Assembly: GCA_024400635.1 (NCBI GenBank)
Contig: JAKSMI010000010.1
Coordinates: 1 to 55,942 of the forward strand
DNA from: Bacteroidales bacterium
Lineage (GTDB): Bacteria; Bacteroidota; Bacteroidia; Bacteroidales; WCHB1-69
Length of the DNA stretch: 55,942 nt
Direction of reading: 5' to 3'
The notes under the pieces were generated by a model. The model saw only the letters and a list, made by a program, of their open reading frames with translations. It was not told where the DNA came from and did no database searches. Each line of letters opens with the position of its first letter. Position 1 is the first letter of the stretch. This document shows, piece after piece, positions 1 through 8,098 of the stretch. The translations under genes and the position numbers were made by a program.

Positions 1-2
1 CT

Positions 3-143
3 GACCTTGGAGGAGATGTGATAGACATAATCGATGACGGGAAGATTATTGAACGACATCGGTCAAATGGCCCAGGTATTTCTTTTTCACCAAGAACCTG
101 CCGAAGATTTGTCCCTGTAGAAGAAATGGCTTTGTATCAATGA
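3..143 (+). CDS. C-terminal end of an unidentified protein (5' end outside the window)
   Basis: An open frame enters from the left edge and stops with TGA at 141-143, giving 46 residues that begin DLGGDVIDIIDDGKII and end with VEEMALYQ. I do not recognise the family. The frame has no internal stop, and a strong stem-loop follows 7 nt after the stop, which fits the end of a transcription unit. It could be a chance frame because so little is visible. Confidence 0.4.
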   Translation, partial: DLGGDVIDIIDDGKIIERHRSNGPGISFSPRTCRRFVPVEEMALYQ

Positions 144-150
144 CTCCGTA

Positions 151-217
151 CCGGATAGACGGAATCGTCAAGGCTTCCGCAGGCTCCAGCCTTCACGATT
201 TGGATCCGTCTCTCCGG
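151..217. terminator. Long imperfect stem-loop, probable terminator or palindromic element
   Basis: An outer stem pairs CCGGATAGACGGA (151-163) with TCCGTCTCTCCGG (205-217). An inner stem pairs ATCGTCAAGGCT with AGCCTTCACGAT, and the loop is about 12 nt. It sits directly after the stop at 143. There is no clean U-run behind it, so it may be a REP-like palindrome rather than a simple intrinsic terminator. Confidence 0.45.
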
Positions 218-298
218 GCGCACCCATTCGCCGCTACGCGTCGAAAGAGTGCTTAAGTCGGTAATTTTTTAGTAACTTCGCTTAACAATAGTAGTGCA

Positions 299-664
299 AT
301 GAACTTCCTTGGCAACATTATCTGGTTCCTCCTCGGAGGATTCCTTACCGCAATGATGTACTTCATCAGCGGACTGGTTATGTGTATCACCATCATCGGC
401 ATCCCCTTCGGAGTGCAGATTATGAAACTTGGCGTGCTGGCTCTCTGGCCATTCGGCAAAGAAGTCCGGTCGAATCCGACGTCAGGATGCCTCACAACCG
501 GATTCAACGTGCTCTGGATAATCTTCGGCTGGTGGGAAATCGCATTGACTCATCTTGTATTCGGAGCCATTCTCTGCATTACAATCATCGGTATTCCTCT
601 CGGGACACAGCATTTCAAACTGGCAAAATACTCGCTGTTCCCGTTCGGATGCATCATCCGATAA
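299..664 (+). CDS. YccF-domain inner membrane protein
   Basis: A 121-residue, very hydrophobic protein with two YccF-type repeats. The first half has TIIGIPFGVQIMKLGVLALWPFG and the second TIIGIPLGTQHFKLAKYSLFPFG (each shown here only as the family signature). This internal duplication with the IGIP-G-Q/H-FKL-PFG pattern is typical of small YccF proteins, which are predicted integral inner-membrane proteins of unknown function. ATG at 299 starts just before the first membrane segment (MNFLGNIIWFLLGGF). The 3' end overlaps the tail of the convergent HTH gene. The gene appears intact at the usual length. Confidence 0.85.
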   Translation: MNFLGNIIWFLLGGFLTAMMYFISGLVMCITIIGIPFGVQIMKLGVLALWPFGKEVRSNPTSGCLTTGFNVLWIIFGWWEIALTHLVFGAILCITIIGIPLGTQHFKLAKYSLFPFGCIIR

Positions 665-891
665 CGCTGATTTTCTTTTTTCACCAAATCCCATTTCAGA
701 CTGTACCCACAGGCATCGGCAATCTCTTCGAGCCGTGAAAGTTTGCAGTCGTCATTGTGGAAATAGTCATTCACGGCCTGAACCGTCAATCCCATTCTGG
801 AGGCTAGTTCTTTCATCGAAATGTTCTCGGCGAACATCATCACAAGTATCCGGTCCATTCTCGGACCGCGTTTTCTGTTGGTCTGTATCAT
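550..891 (-). CDS. XRE-like helix-turn-helix protein overlapping the YccF gene
   Basis: The frame encodes 113 residues. Residues 12-70 read as a helix-turn-helix domain (MKELASRMGLTVQAVNDYF, then a second helix LSRLEEIADACGYSL), as in small XRE-type DNA-binding proteins. The start could be 891 or the internal ATG MDRILVMMF at 858. The last 38 codons lie antisense inside the YccF gene (550-664), so the native C-terminus has probably been lost and replaced by read-through. This makes it a likely 3'-truncated regulator. The HTH part is fairly secure; the tail is not. Confidence 0.55.
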   Translation of the reverse strand: MIQTNRKRGPRMDRILVMMFAENISMKELASRMGLTVQAVNDYFHNDDCKLSRLEEIADACGYSLKWDLVKKENQRYRMMHPNGNSEYFASLKCCVPRGIPMIVMQRMAPNTR

Positions 892-937
892 GGCTATAGG
901 GATTTATTGATGAACTTCTGGGCTTCCGGTGTAGCGA

Positions 938-1053
938 TTTTAGCGCATTTTGCGTTCAAATCCAGCTTGAAAATGGGCTAAAATAATAATCGGACAAACA
1001 AATCATCTTTGTTCATCCGATTGATTATTAGATATTTAAGTCTATTGCGGGCC
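938..1053. other. End-of-element sequence matching the right end of the neighbouring mobile element
   Basis: TTTTAGCGC at 938-946 lies exactly 116 bp before the 24-bp repeat at 1054. The same TTTTAGCGC at 22272-22280 lies exactly 116 bp before the second repeat at 22388. ACAAACAAA at 994-1002 is 60 bp before the repeat here and 61 bp before it at the right end (22327). Each sits in a small hairpin (ATCGGA...TCCGAT here, AGCGATA...TATCGCT there). This flank therefore looks like the end of a related element rather than ordinary chromosome. Confidence 0.55.
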
Positions 1054-1077
1054 CTTAATATTCCTCCTCGTTGAAGA
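1054..1077. repeat. Left attachment-site repeat (attL core) of the mobilizable element
   Basis: This 24-bp sequence (CTTAATATTCCTCC...TTGAAGA) is repeated without mismatch at 22388-22411. The integrase gene lies next to the right copy. On the minus strand the core reads Phe-Asn-Glu-Glu-Glu-Tyr-stop, so the original target may be the 3' end of a protein gene. That last point is inference. Confidence 0.85.
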
Positions 1078-1128
1078 TAGGTCGCGTTATTGATTATCAA
1101 TTTGTTACGCATTTTTGACTGAATTTTA

Positions 1129-1178
1129 TACAAACAAATTCTAAGCTCTGAGGATTTCAAATGAGCGTTTTGTTTGTA
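1129..1178. promoter_or_regulatory. Putative integrase arm-type sites at the left end
   Basis: TACAAACAAA occurs at 1129-1138 and again, inverted, at 1169-1178. The first is preceded by CTGAATTTTA, which also precedes the copy at 22245-22254 at the other end. Repeated short sites flanking the core are expected for a tyrosine integrase or its accessory factor. Binding itself is inferred. Confidence 0.5.
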
Positions 1179-1265
1179 TGGCTATTCATTGAATACTTGA
1201 AATAGTCTTTTTGAGAAATGTGTAGACTTCCATATAAATGGCATACAATTGCTATTGACAGTCAG

Positions 1266-2285
1266 TTACTCTTCTACCATGAAATCATAAAGCCATATTT
1301 TATCCCCTACAGGAACTTCACTCATATAATATTTTCTTGGTACTTGGTACATAATAGAAATGTTGTTATTAAATACCGCAGCAAGTGCAGCTCCTATTGC
1401 GTGTGGCTTGGGGCCTAATGGGACGAGCCGTATTTCGTATTTATCTTTATCTTCATCATATATTGATTCTATTCTTTCCTTAACAGACTCAATATCACTA
1501 ATATCTATATAATAGAGATTACTATATCCATTATTATTTTCTATTTCAGAATATTCATTTATGTCAAACCCTATTTCTCTAAGGAACTCTCTATTGTTAT
1601 TTATTGTATTTTTATCATTCCCAATATCATAACCAGGTGAAGGAACGATAACAGAAATTCTTTCCGGCAGATTATCTAGGTATATATTTAAGCTACGTTC
1701 TCCATCATACCCCAATAAAAATATATAATGTTGAGGTAATGTATGATCGGGAGCACCATAAAATCCAGGTATATACATGTCATATTGCTCTCCATCCGCA
1801 AACTGTTCTTCTCCTCGTTGTATGTAACGACCTGAAGCATTTAATATTGAAATGTCAGGTATTGGAAATAATCGGAAAAGAAACTTTAAAAGGGCGACTG
1901 AATATATCAAAGGAACACCGGAAATATCTATAAAAACACTTTTATTATTAACGTTTGTTAAATAATTCTTTATTGAAATAACAATCTTATCTAAATTTTG
2001 TTGGTAACTAAAAATATCAGCAAAATCTAGTACTGTGCGCTCGTCTGCAATCCCCTCAAGTGCCGTCAAATTGCTAACAAGATTAATTTTCTTATTCTCA
2101 TTCGTTCCACCATTAAAATCCACCAAGATAGCATATGATAGGGAATGTTGCTGAAGCACAGAACGATATACTAATGCTCTGGATTCCGATGAATTAAAGA
2201 AAACACCAATTCCATAATGTTTTGATTCTTGAATAGGCAAATTAGCCACATCATATTCGTTACTACTTATTATTATCTTGTCCAT
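1266..2285 (-). CDS. Unknown protein, third gene of the phosphoesterase-ATPase module
   Basis: A 339-residue protein that I do not recognise. ATG at 2285 (MDKIIISSNEYDV) lies 1 nt after the stop of the ATPase gene; an upstream in-frame start would overlap that gene by about 85 bp and is less likely. The sequence alternates hydrophobic strands and helices in a Rossmann-like way (KSVFIDISGVPLIYSVALL). Near the C-terminus it has a conserved-looking LGPKPHAIGAALAAVF segment followed by a strand and YQVPRKYY. No signal peptide or membrane segment is evident. Its tight coupling to the ORC-like ATPase and metallophosphoesterase suggests it is the sensor or effector partner. It is strongly AT-rich. 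Confidence 0.75.
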   Translation of the reverse strand: MDKIIISSNEYDVANLPIQESKHYGIGVFFNSSESRALVYRSVLQQHSLSYAILVDFNGGTNENKKINLVSNLTALEGIADERTVLDFADIFSYQQNLDKIVISIKNYLTNVNNKSVFIDISGVPLIYSVALLKFLFRLFPIPDISILNASGRYIQRGEEQFADGEQYDMYIPGFYGAPDHTLPQHYIFLLGYDGERSLNIYLDNLPERISVIVPSPGYDIGNDKNTINNNREFLREIGFDINEYSEIENNNGYSNLYYIDISDIESVKERIESIYDEDKDKYEIRLVPLGPKPHAIGAALAAVFNNNISIMYQVPRKYYMSEVPVGDKIWLYDFMVEE

Positions 2286-2286
2286 T

Positions 2287-4167
2287 TTATTCTTGTTCTT
2301 CATCAAACAATCTAGGGCCACAATCACCAATCCGTTCTCTACAAAGTGCCTCTGGAGATATTTTATTTTCACTTGTTAAGTATTTGAAAAATAAATTCGC
2401 ATTAACAGAAAACGTGCTGAGGAAAGGGCTTCTAAATGATAAACAGAAATTAGGAGAAAGCATTGGATTTAGTCCTAACTGATAAATAGATGGTGTTGCC
2501 TCATCTACACGTACCTTAACTACTTCCAACATTGTTAGTTTATCAATTATCTTTAATAGGGTATCTTTATTGACTTCAGACGTCAAATCTGATATATCAA
2601 ATTTAACAGATAAACATTCTTGCGAACGTCTTAATGATGTCTCATTATGAGTCAATAGGACAAACAATTCGCCTAATCTCCTATACATTTCATAACAAGA
2701 GACTTCAATACCTCTGCTAAATCTATCTTTGTCTATAATATTAATCAGTTCCTCAGATGCTTTTCTAATAGCTCGATTTTGTTCATCTCGACTGATTTCA
2801 ACTTCACTAGATCTATCGTTGTATATTTTCTCATAGATAGCAGGCCACATGGAATCACATATACGCAAAAAGTGACGAGGGCTTCCAGCGCAAAGGGAGC
2901 GAATCACATCATATGAAAAATATTGGAAAGTATCTTCCAAATTGTTAGCTTTGACTATGGCGAATGTGGCATTAACTCTGTATTTATCAAATTTCTTTGA
3001 TGGTTCTGACTCTTGCACAATTTTCTTATTAATCAGCCAATAATCTGTATAGTATTTCTTACCACTACCAAGAAATTTTGAATAGTCAGCTTTAAGTGCA
3101 GGATTAATTGACTTCTCCACTACATCACGCAATGCGGATTCTAAGTTCATTTTTCCAAACAGAGTTTTAACACTATCTTTTGATCCGTGCTGTTTTATAC
3201 GAGAGTGGAAAATAGCATTGAACAGTTCATCAATTCTATCTTTTTGCTGTTCATTTCCGACCACTCTCTCATCATTAAGATACGAGATTTTTAAATCTGT
3301 TCCACTAATTCTAGCATCATCTTCAGTTGCTAATGTTTGGTATGGTAGCGATGATGATATTTTCCATGCACATGGAAAGGTTGTGACTTTTAAAAAGCTA
3401 TTTATTATTCTAATTTGCCAATCTTTAAAACGGTCAACATCATCTATCATCAAAAAAAACTTTTTCTCTGATAAGACATCTATCTCTTCTGAGATGACTT
3501 TGCAGAAATCGCTGATAAATCCACTTGAAGCACTTTGCATTTGCAACGATGACGGCAACTGTTCAGTAATAGCATGATACATAACTTGACGTATTTGGCA
3601 TCGTTGTTCTTCAAAGAAAGTAATTAATCCATCTACGGAAAAATCATACAAAAATGAATATCTTCGTTTCCATCCTGGATCGCATAGAACAAGCAAGCGT
3701 TCAATTAATGATGTCCTACATAACAAACAATTATTTTTATGATAAAAGTCATCCAATATGTCTTTTACACTTATGAGAACTTTTGCTGCGAAGAAATAAT
3801 TAATGTATGTTGAAAATAATAAAGCGCCATTTCTCGCTGACTTAGTATAACAATTATTCCATAATTCAGATTCAACCCGATCAGCTTTAAAGAGTATTCC
3901 AATAATATCAGTATCGCAAACTTCTTTTGCTTCGAGATAGCTAAAATCAGGGCTATAAACAAGAGACTTACTATTGAACCATCTCGTCCTATAATCAAAT
4001 GAAGTAAGAACAGATGATTTCCCAGTTCCTCTAGAGCCTGTTATCAAACAATTATTAATTGATGCCCATTTAGGGTAATCTTCATAATTGATATAGATCG
4101 TAGTATTAGCCAGATCTTTTTCTTTTCGCTGCTCAACAAAGGGGCTTATTCGAATGTTTCTGCTCAT
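2287..4167 (-). CDS. ORC/CDC6-like AAA+ ATPase
   Basis: A 626-residue P-loop ATPase. Walker A is GSRGTGKS at residues 44-51 and Walker B is FFLMIDDVDRF around residue 240. The N-terminal strand-P-loop arrangement, the long helical middle and the C-terminal winged-helix-like portion resemble the bacterial ORC-CDC6-type/STAND-like ATPases that often accompany defence genes. It starts 6 nt after the metallophosphoesterase stop and ends 1 nt before the next start, so the three genes are translationally linked. No membrane segments are visible. The family assignment rests on motifs and architecture only. Confidence 0.75.
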   Translation of the reverse strand: MSRNIRISPFVEQRKEKDLANTTIYINYEDYPKWASINNCLITGSRGTGKSSVLTSFDYRTRWFNSKSLVYSPDFSYLEAKEVCDTDIIGILFKADRVESELWNNCYTKSARNGALLFSTYINYFFAAKVLISVKDILDDFYHKNNCLLCRTSLIERLLVLCDPGWKRRYSFLYDFSVDGLITFFEEQRCQIRQVMYHAITEQLPSSLQMQSASSGFISDFCKVISEEIDVLSEKKFFLMIDDVDRFKDWQIRIINSFLKVTTFPCAWKISSSLPYQTLATEDDARISGTDLKISYLNDERVVGNEQQKDRIDELFNAIFHSRIKQHGSKDSVKTLFGKMNLESALRDVVEKSINPALKADYSKFLGSGKKYYTDYWLINKKIVQESEPSKKFDKYRVNATFAIVKANNLEDTFQYFSYDVIRSLCAGSPRHFLRICDSMWPAIYEKIYNDRSSEVEISRDEQNRAIRKASEELINIIDKDRFSRGIEVSCYEMYRRLGELFVLLTHNETSLRRSQECLSVKFDISDLTSEVNKDTLLKIIDKLTMLEVVKVRVDEATPSIYQLGLNPMLSPNFCLSFRSPFLSTFSVNANLFFKYLTSENKISPEALCRERIGDCGPRLFDEEQE

Positions 4168-4173
4168 AAATAA

Positions 4174-5397
4174 CTAATTTCTATGGATAATCCATTGGGA
4201 TGGATTTGATGATTTGTTTCGAGATATGTTGAATAAGGAGCCATTTAATAAAAGAGTAGACAGCAGTTCTTTTTCTGAACACCCTACCGCCGTTCTTATC
4301 TCATCAAAGCCAGCTCCAATTCCTGGGTTATCAATGAAATAGGACAACACGCCATCAAGAGAATCTTTTTCTATTTTATCACATATACTTGTCGATTTAT
4401 TAAATTGTAACCCATTAATTTGCTCAATGTATTCGTAAACAACTGTTATAAAATGTTGTCCGTCATCGGAACAAAACACCTCAACAATATTAATGGAAGA
4501 ACCTGTTCTTCCGTTAAACAATCCGGTTCCAACAGAAGAAATGCAATGCATTCTATCTGGTCGGCGAATAATAGAGGATGATGAAAAATGGACATGGCCA
4601 TGGACAATCAAAACGTCTTTTTGAGTTTCCATCAAATCATCAAGAGTTTTCCCAGCATCTATAACAGAGCTATATGGACGGATTTCAACCATGTTGCATG
4701 GAAGAAGATTATGGTGCATCACCAAGACAACAAAAGATGACGTAGTATCTGATATTGCTTTTTTTATTCTTTGCCTTTGAAGATTTGTCACTACTGGAAT
4801 ATCAAGACTATCATCCAAGTATTGAACTCCAGCGTTATTCAGTTCTTCTTCAAAACTTCGTTTATCTGAGTCACTTAAACCATTTACCAATTCAATATAT
4901 TTCCGGATAAAAACGGATTTCTCTCCAGCGCCAAGGCTTGTATTAACGACCACAAAGGGAATCCCGTTGATGAAAAATGGCTTATCATCTGTCCTGTGAT
5001 CTGTAAAAGAGAACTTACTTAAAGCATTACAGTACCCGGAGAACATTAATTCAGGACTTTGCCCGCGATCAGCATCATGATTCCCAGGACAAATTAAAAC
5101 ATTTGCAGTATTAATGCCCAAAGCTTCTTGGATTTTATGCACGAATGATACGCCCTCATCAATTCTGCTAGAATTTCCTTTATCGCCTAAATCTCCAGTA
5201 CATACTATAGCATCTATATTCCCATGATTATATTGCCATTGCTTAATTGACTCTATGAAATCGCTTTCCATTGGAGACACTATGGTTTCTGCAAATAATC
5301 CAGATACTGCTGAATCCTTGTGATCACCGATGGGTTCAACTCTCCAAGATCCACCTCTGTGCAAATCCGATATATGTAGAAATTTAATAGACTTCAT
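4174..5397 (-). CDS. Calcineurin-type metallophosphoesterase
   Basis: A 407-residue protein with the full metallophosphoesterase motif series: HISDLH (residues 8-13), CTGDLGDKG, CPGNHD, VMHHN and VHGHVH. These bind two metal ions and hydrolyse phosphodiesters or phosphomonoesters. The C-terminal ~120 residues are a separate extension of unknown role, with a winged-helix-like part (PGIGAGFDEIRTAVGCSEKELL). It is the first gene of a three-gene leftward module with an ORC-like ATPase and an unknown protein. The substrate could be nucleic acid or a nucleotide messenger; the sequence does not decide. A 99-bp gap separates it from the DndE-like gene upstream, so it may still belong to the same long transcript. 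Confidence 0.9.
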   Translation of the reverse strand: MKSIKFLHISDLHRGGSWRVEPIGDHKDSAVSGLFAETIVSPMESDFIESIKQWQYNHGNIDAIVCTGDLGDKGNSSRIDEGVSFVHKIQEALGINTANVLICPGNHDADRGQSPELMFSGYCNALSKFSFTDHRTDDKPFFINGIPFVVVNTSLGAGEKSVFIRKYIELVNGLSDSDKRSFEEELNNAGVQYLDDSLDIPVVTNLQRQRIKKAISDTTSSFVVLVMHHNLLPCNMVEIRPYSSVIDAGKTLDDLMETQKDVLIVHGHVHFSSSSIIRRPDRMHCISSVGTGLFNGRTGSSINIVEVFCSDDGQHFITVVYEYIEQINGLQFNKSTSICDKIEKDSLDGVLSYFIDNPGIGAGFDEIRTAVGCSEKELLSTLLLNGSLFNISRNKSSNPSQWIIHRN

Positions 5398-5496
5398 AAA
5401 ACACTAACAAGTACCATTTACTATTCATATCCTAGATGGAATTGTGTAATTCCTCACTCTTCACTGCTAAATTTCCTAGACACAGTATAAAAACGC

Positions 5497-5961
5497 TTAT
5501 CTCAAAAGGGAATTAACCTCATCAAAGATAGTGTTAAAGGTTTTGTCCATATAACTGATCAGTTTATAACATAATGCTTCTTCATCTAGTGTCTCAACAT
5601 ATTCCTTCAATACGCCAAAACCGGAATTTGCAAGCTGCTCAGCCAAAGCATACACCTCATCTCGATTGCAGATCTCATCGATGAGATCAGGGGTGTCCTT
5701 AAGATTATGTTCATAATACAAGCATGACAATAAGGCCTCATAATTTGTTAAATACTCAGTTCTTACAAACGAATCGACAGGTCCTACTGACTGAGGCGGA
5801 GTCGGTTCTTTCCCCTCAAGTAATGCCAACGCAATAGCGAAATGGTAAATGTCAGCGCGAGTTGTTGCATTCTTTTGAAGCTGAAAATATTTAGTCTTTT
5901 CAAAATCAGCTATAAAGCCATTATCATATGACTTTGCTATATTAAGTGTTACTCTTGCCAT
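5497..5961 (-). CDS. DndE-like small protein
   Basis: A 154-residue protein. ATG at 5961 (MARVTLNIAK) follows the ATPase stop by 2 nt; an in-frame TTG at 5967 overlaps that stop and is less likely. The N-terminal half (KTKYFQLQKNATTRADIYHFAIALALLEGKEPT) resembles the short helical DndE proteins of DNA phosphorothioation systems, which also sit directly after DndD. The C-terminal half is predicted all-helical, with no motif I know. The DndE call is an inference from this weak resemblance plus gene order. It is the last gene of the radical SAM operon. Confidence 0.6.
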   Translation of the reverse strand: MARVTLNIAKSYDNGFIADFEKTKYFQLQKNATTRADIYHFAIALALLEGKEPTPPQSVGPVDSFVRTEYLTNYEALLSCLYYEHNLKDTPDLIDEICNRDEVYALAEQLANSGFGVLKEYVETLDEEALCYKLISYMDKTFNTIFDEVNSLLR

Positions 5962-5963
5962 AA

Positions 5964-7943
5964 TCAAATAATTGTTGTGATTCCATTTTCAATTGTAAGA
6001 GTGCTAAATGTGCTATACTTGTCAGCCAGAGCAGCACAGACACTCTGATCATATTCAGTTGGAGTAAATGTCAAAATAACTTGCTTTGAATTGGAAATAT
6101 TGCAGAGTGTCTCAACGAAGTTCAACCTATTATCGTCATCGACTCGGCCAATAGGCGTATCAATGAACAATAATGAATCATGCATAGATACTTTCTGGAG
6201 GGCCAAGGTGAATGAAAGGGCTAGCAAAGCACGCTCAGCCGCGCTGCATGAGCCCAACGTTTGGAAACCATAATTGTCTAACAGACGGAAGGTATAGTCT
6301 TCAAGGATTTCGACCTTAGTAAATGCATTCTTTTTCCAAAGAAGGCTACTAAACATTTCAAAAGTCTCTGTCTCCATCTCAGATCTGCATTCGCTAAGAA
6401 GATCCAGTCTAGTTTGCTTAATGATATTCCGGCATTTCTTGCAGTACTCCGATTGGGCATTAACCTTCTCTAATTGCTTATTCTTATCGATCAAAGATTT
6501 GAGTTTCTTCTCCTGAACAGAATACTGATCTTCAAGTTCCTTTTTATGAGCTTCCTCAACTCCTCGTTTTGCAACTATATCGTCTCTAGTTTTTCTGAAT
6601 TCTTTCTTCTGATCAATAGCTTTTGTTATCTCATCAGTATTTGGAATACTCATTAGATAAACATTAATTTGCCGTTCTTCTTCAATGAATTTTTCGTAAT
6701 CTGTTTTGAGATCAGACAATTCTTGATAGAGCGTATCACGCTGAGTCTTATATGAGGCAATTTTTGAAAGGTACTGCCGAAGCATAACCACAGACTTATT
6801 CAATAGAGCAGATGTCTCAGATGACACTTCAAGTTCCTTCTTGAGTTCCTCAATAAAGTTGAATGAATGATCACTTAACGGCTGATCACAAACGCAGCAG
6901 TGCTTGTGCTTTTCTATTGATTCCAAAAGGAACTTGTCAATGCGCGGTGGCAATTTCCCGTGTTTGTCTTGCTCCTGTATATATACATACAGGCTCTTGA
7001 TTGAAGAATACATAGCAAAATATTGGGTATACTCCCTGACAAAAGACATGATTTGTGTATTCTTTTTGTCAATTTTATCTTTGTATTCATCAATCAGCCC
7101 TTCAACAGCTTTCAGCCTAGATGTTTTGTCCGCTACGTTGACATGACCATTTATGATAGCGTCCAGGTCTGCAATCTGATTATCACACGAATTGATCTGA
7201 GTGGTATATTCATCAATAGCGGACTGTGAGGCATCAATCGCCTCCTGGATATTATCCAATTCAGTTTGAGCATCTGAAACGTCTTTATTTGATGACTTGG
7301 AAAGAAGAGGACTTAATACATCTGTCACATAACTATTGAAAGCTTTCTCCGATTTCTCAAGTATTTTAGCCTGCGTTAATTCTTCTATTCCGTTTTTAAT
7401 ATTAACGGACTGCCCGGCTTTGAAATATGCCTCCAAATGTTCACCATCGAAGAAGATATATTCATGTATCTCTTCAGGTACGTATTTCTTAACTAAGGCT
7501 AAGGTATCTTCATCAGTTTCTATAGAATTCCATTCCCCATCAGCATAATGCATAATTGTGAATTTGCTGTTTACAGGGACAACAGCAGAATCGGTGACAT
7601 TAAACCTCCCAACGCGTTGAAAACGAATTCTCTCCGTAGAATCATCAGAAGCAAATAGAATACGAACGGAAGCCTCACCGATAGCGTTTCCTCCTTCCGG
7701 AAGAGAGTCACGAAGCTCTTGAACGTACTTGTTGTTTAGTTTTTCGCTTGCTGTGTATTTGTCACAAAGGTGCATTTCGCTATCATATAAGCACCAAGTA
7801 ATTGCATTCAGAACATTAGTCTTTCCTACACCATTTTTTGCCAAAATGATGTGAAGATCTCCATGGCCTGTTCGCTTGCCGAACTTTAACTGCAATTTTT
7901 GATATTGGCGAAAATTTGAAATTTCAATATTCTCTATTCTCAT
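5964..7943 (-). CDS. DndD/SMC-like ABC-type ATPase with zinc-hook-like cysteines
   Basis: A 659-residue SbcC/Rad50/DndD-like ATPase. Residues 1-12 (MRIENIEISNFR) and Walker A AKNGVGKTN (35-43) open the N-terminal lobe. A typical FFDGEHLEAYF segment follows, then a long coiled-coil middle. The coil holds one CxxC in HCCVCDQPL and a second in YCKKCRN, like a Rad50 zinc hook. The C-terminal lobe has the signature SCSAAERALLALS and Walker B SLLFIDTPIGRVDDDNR. DndD in phosphorothioation systems has this build. The ATG overlaps the stop of the preceding 51-aa gene (ATGA). It probably senses or processes DNA ends or structures for the operon. Confidence 0.85.
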   Translation of the reverse strand: MRIENIEISNFRQYQKLQLKFGKRTGHGDLHIILAKNGVGKTNVLNAITWCLYDSEMHLCDKYTASEKLNNKYVQELRDSLPEGGNAIGEASVRILFASDDSTERIRFQRVGRFNVTDSAVVPVNSKFTIMHYADGEWNSIETDEDTLALVKKYVPEEIHEYIFFDGEHLEAYFKAGQSVNIKNGIEELTQAKILEKSEKAFNSYVTDVLSPLLSKSSNKDVSDAQTELDNIQEAIDASQSAIDEYTTQINSCDNQIADLDAIINGHVNVADKTSRLKAVEGLIDEYKDKIDKKNTQIMSFVREYTQYFAMYSSIKSLYVYIQEQDKHGKLPPRIDKFLLESIEKHKHCCVCDQPLSDHSFNFIEELKKELEVSSETSALLNKSVVMLRQYLSKIASYKTQRDTLYQELSDLKTDYEKFIEEERQINVYLMSIPNTDEITKAIDQKKEFRKTRDDIVAKRGVEEAHKKELEDQYSVQEKKLKSLIDKNKQLEKVNAQSEYCKKCRNIIKQTRLDLLSECRSEMETETFEMFSSLLWKKNAFTKVEILEDYTFRLLDNYGFQTLGSCSAAERALLALSFTLALQKVSMHDSLLFIDTPIGRVDDDNRLNFVETLCNISNSKQVILTFTPTEYDQSVCAALADKYSTFSTLTIENGITTII

Positions 7944-8095
7944 ACGTTTATTGATTTCATTATTTTGTCAATGATTCTCTTGCCCTGTCGACCTTCTTCG
8001 ATTCCAGACAAGACCTTTTCAATGTTCTTTTGCAGTTGAATGTCCTTATCTGACTTCTCTGCAATCTTGGTTAAAATTCGTTTACTAATAGCCAT
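7940..8095 (-). CDS. Small 51-aa basic protein inside the radical SAM-DndD operon
   Basis: A frame of 52 codons starting at 8095 (MAISKRILTKIAEKSDKDIQ) and ending IDKIMKSINV. It begins 3 nt after the helicase stop and its TGA overlaps the ATG of the DndD-like gene, so both ends are set by translational coupling. It is lysine-rich and predicted helical, with no cysteine. It fills the only gap in an otherwise gapless operon, which argues strongly that it is real. The function is unknown; a small partner of the ATPase is plausible. Confidence 0.75.
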   Translation of the reverse strand: MAISKRILTKIAEKSDKDIQLQKNIEKVLSGIEEGRQGKRIIDKIMKSINV

Positions 8096-8098
8096 ATC

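Noticed and set aside
978..1160. A 60-aa leftward frame spanning the left attachment repeat
   Set aside because: It crosses the attachment core and arm sites, has no recognisable features, and the region is explained by recombination sequences.
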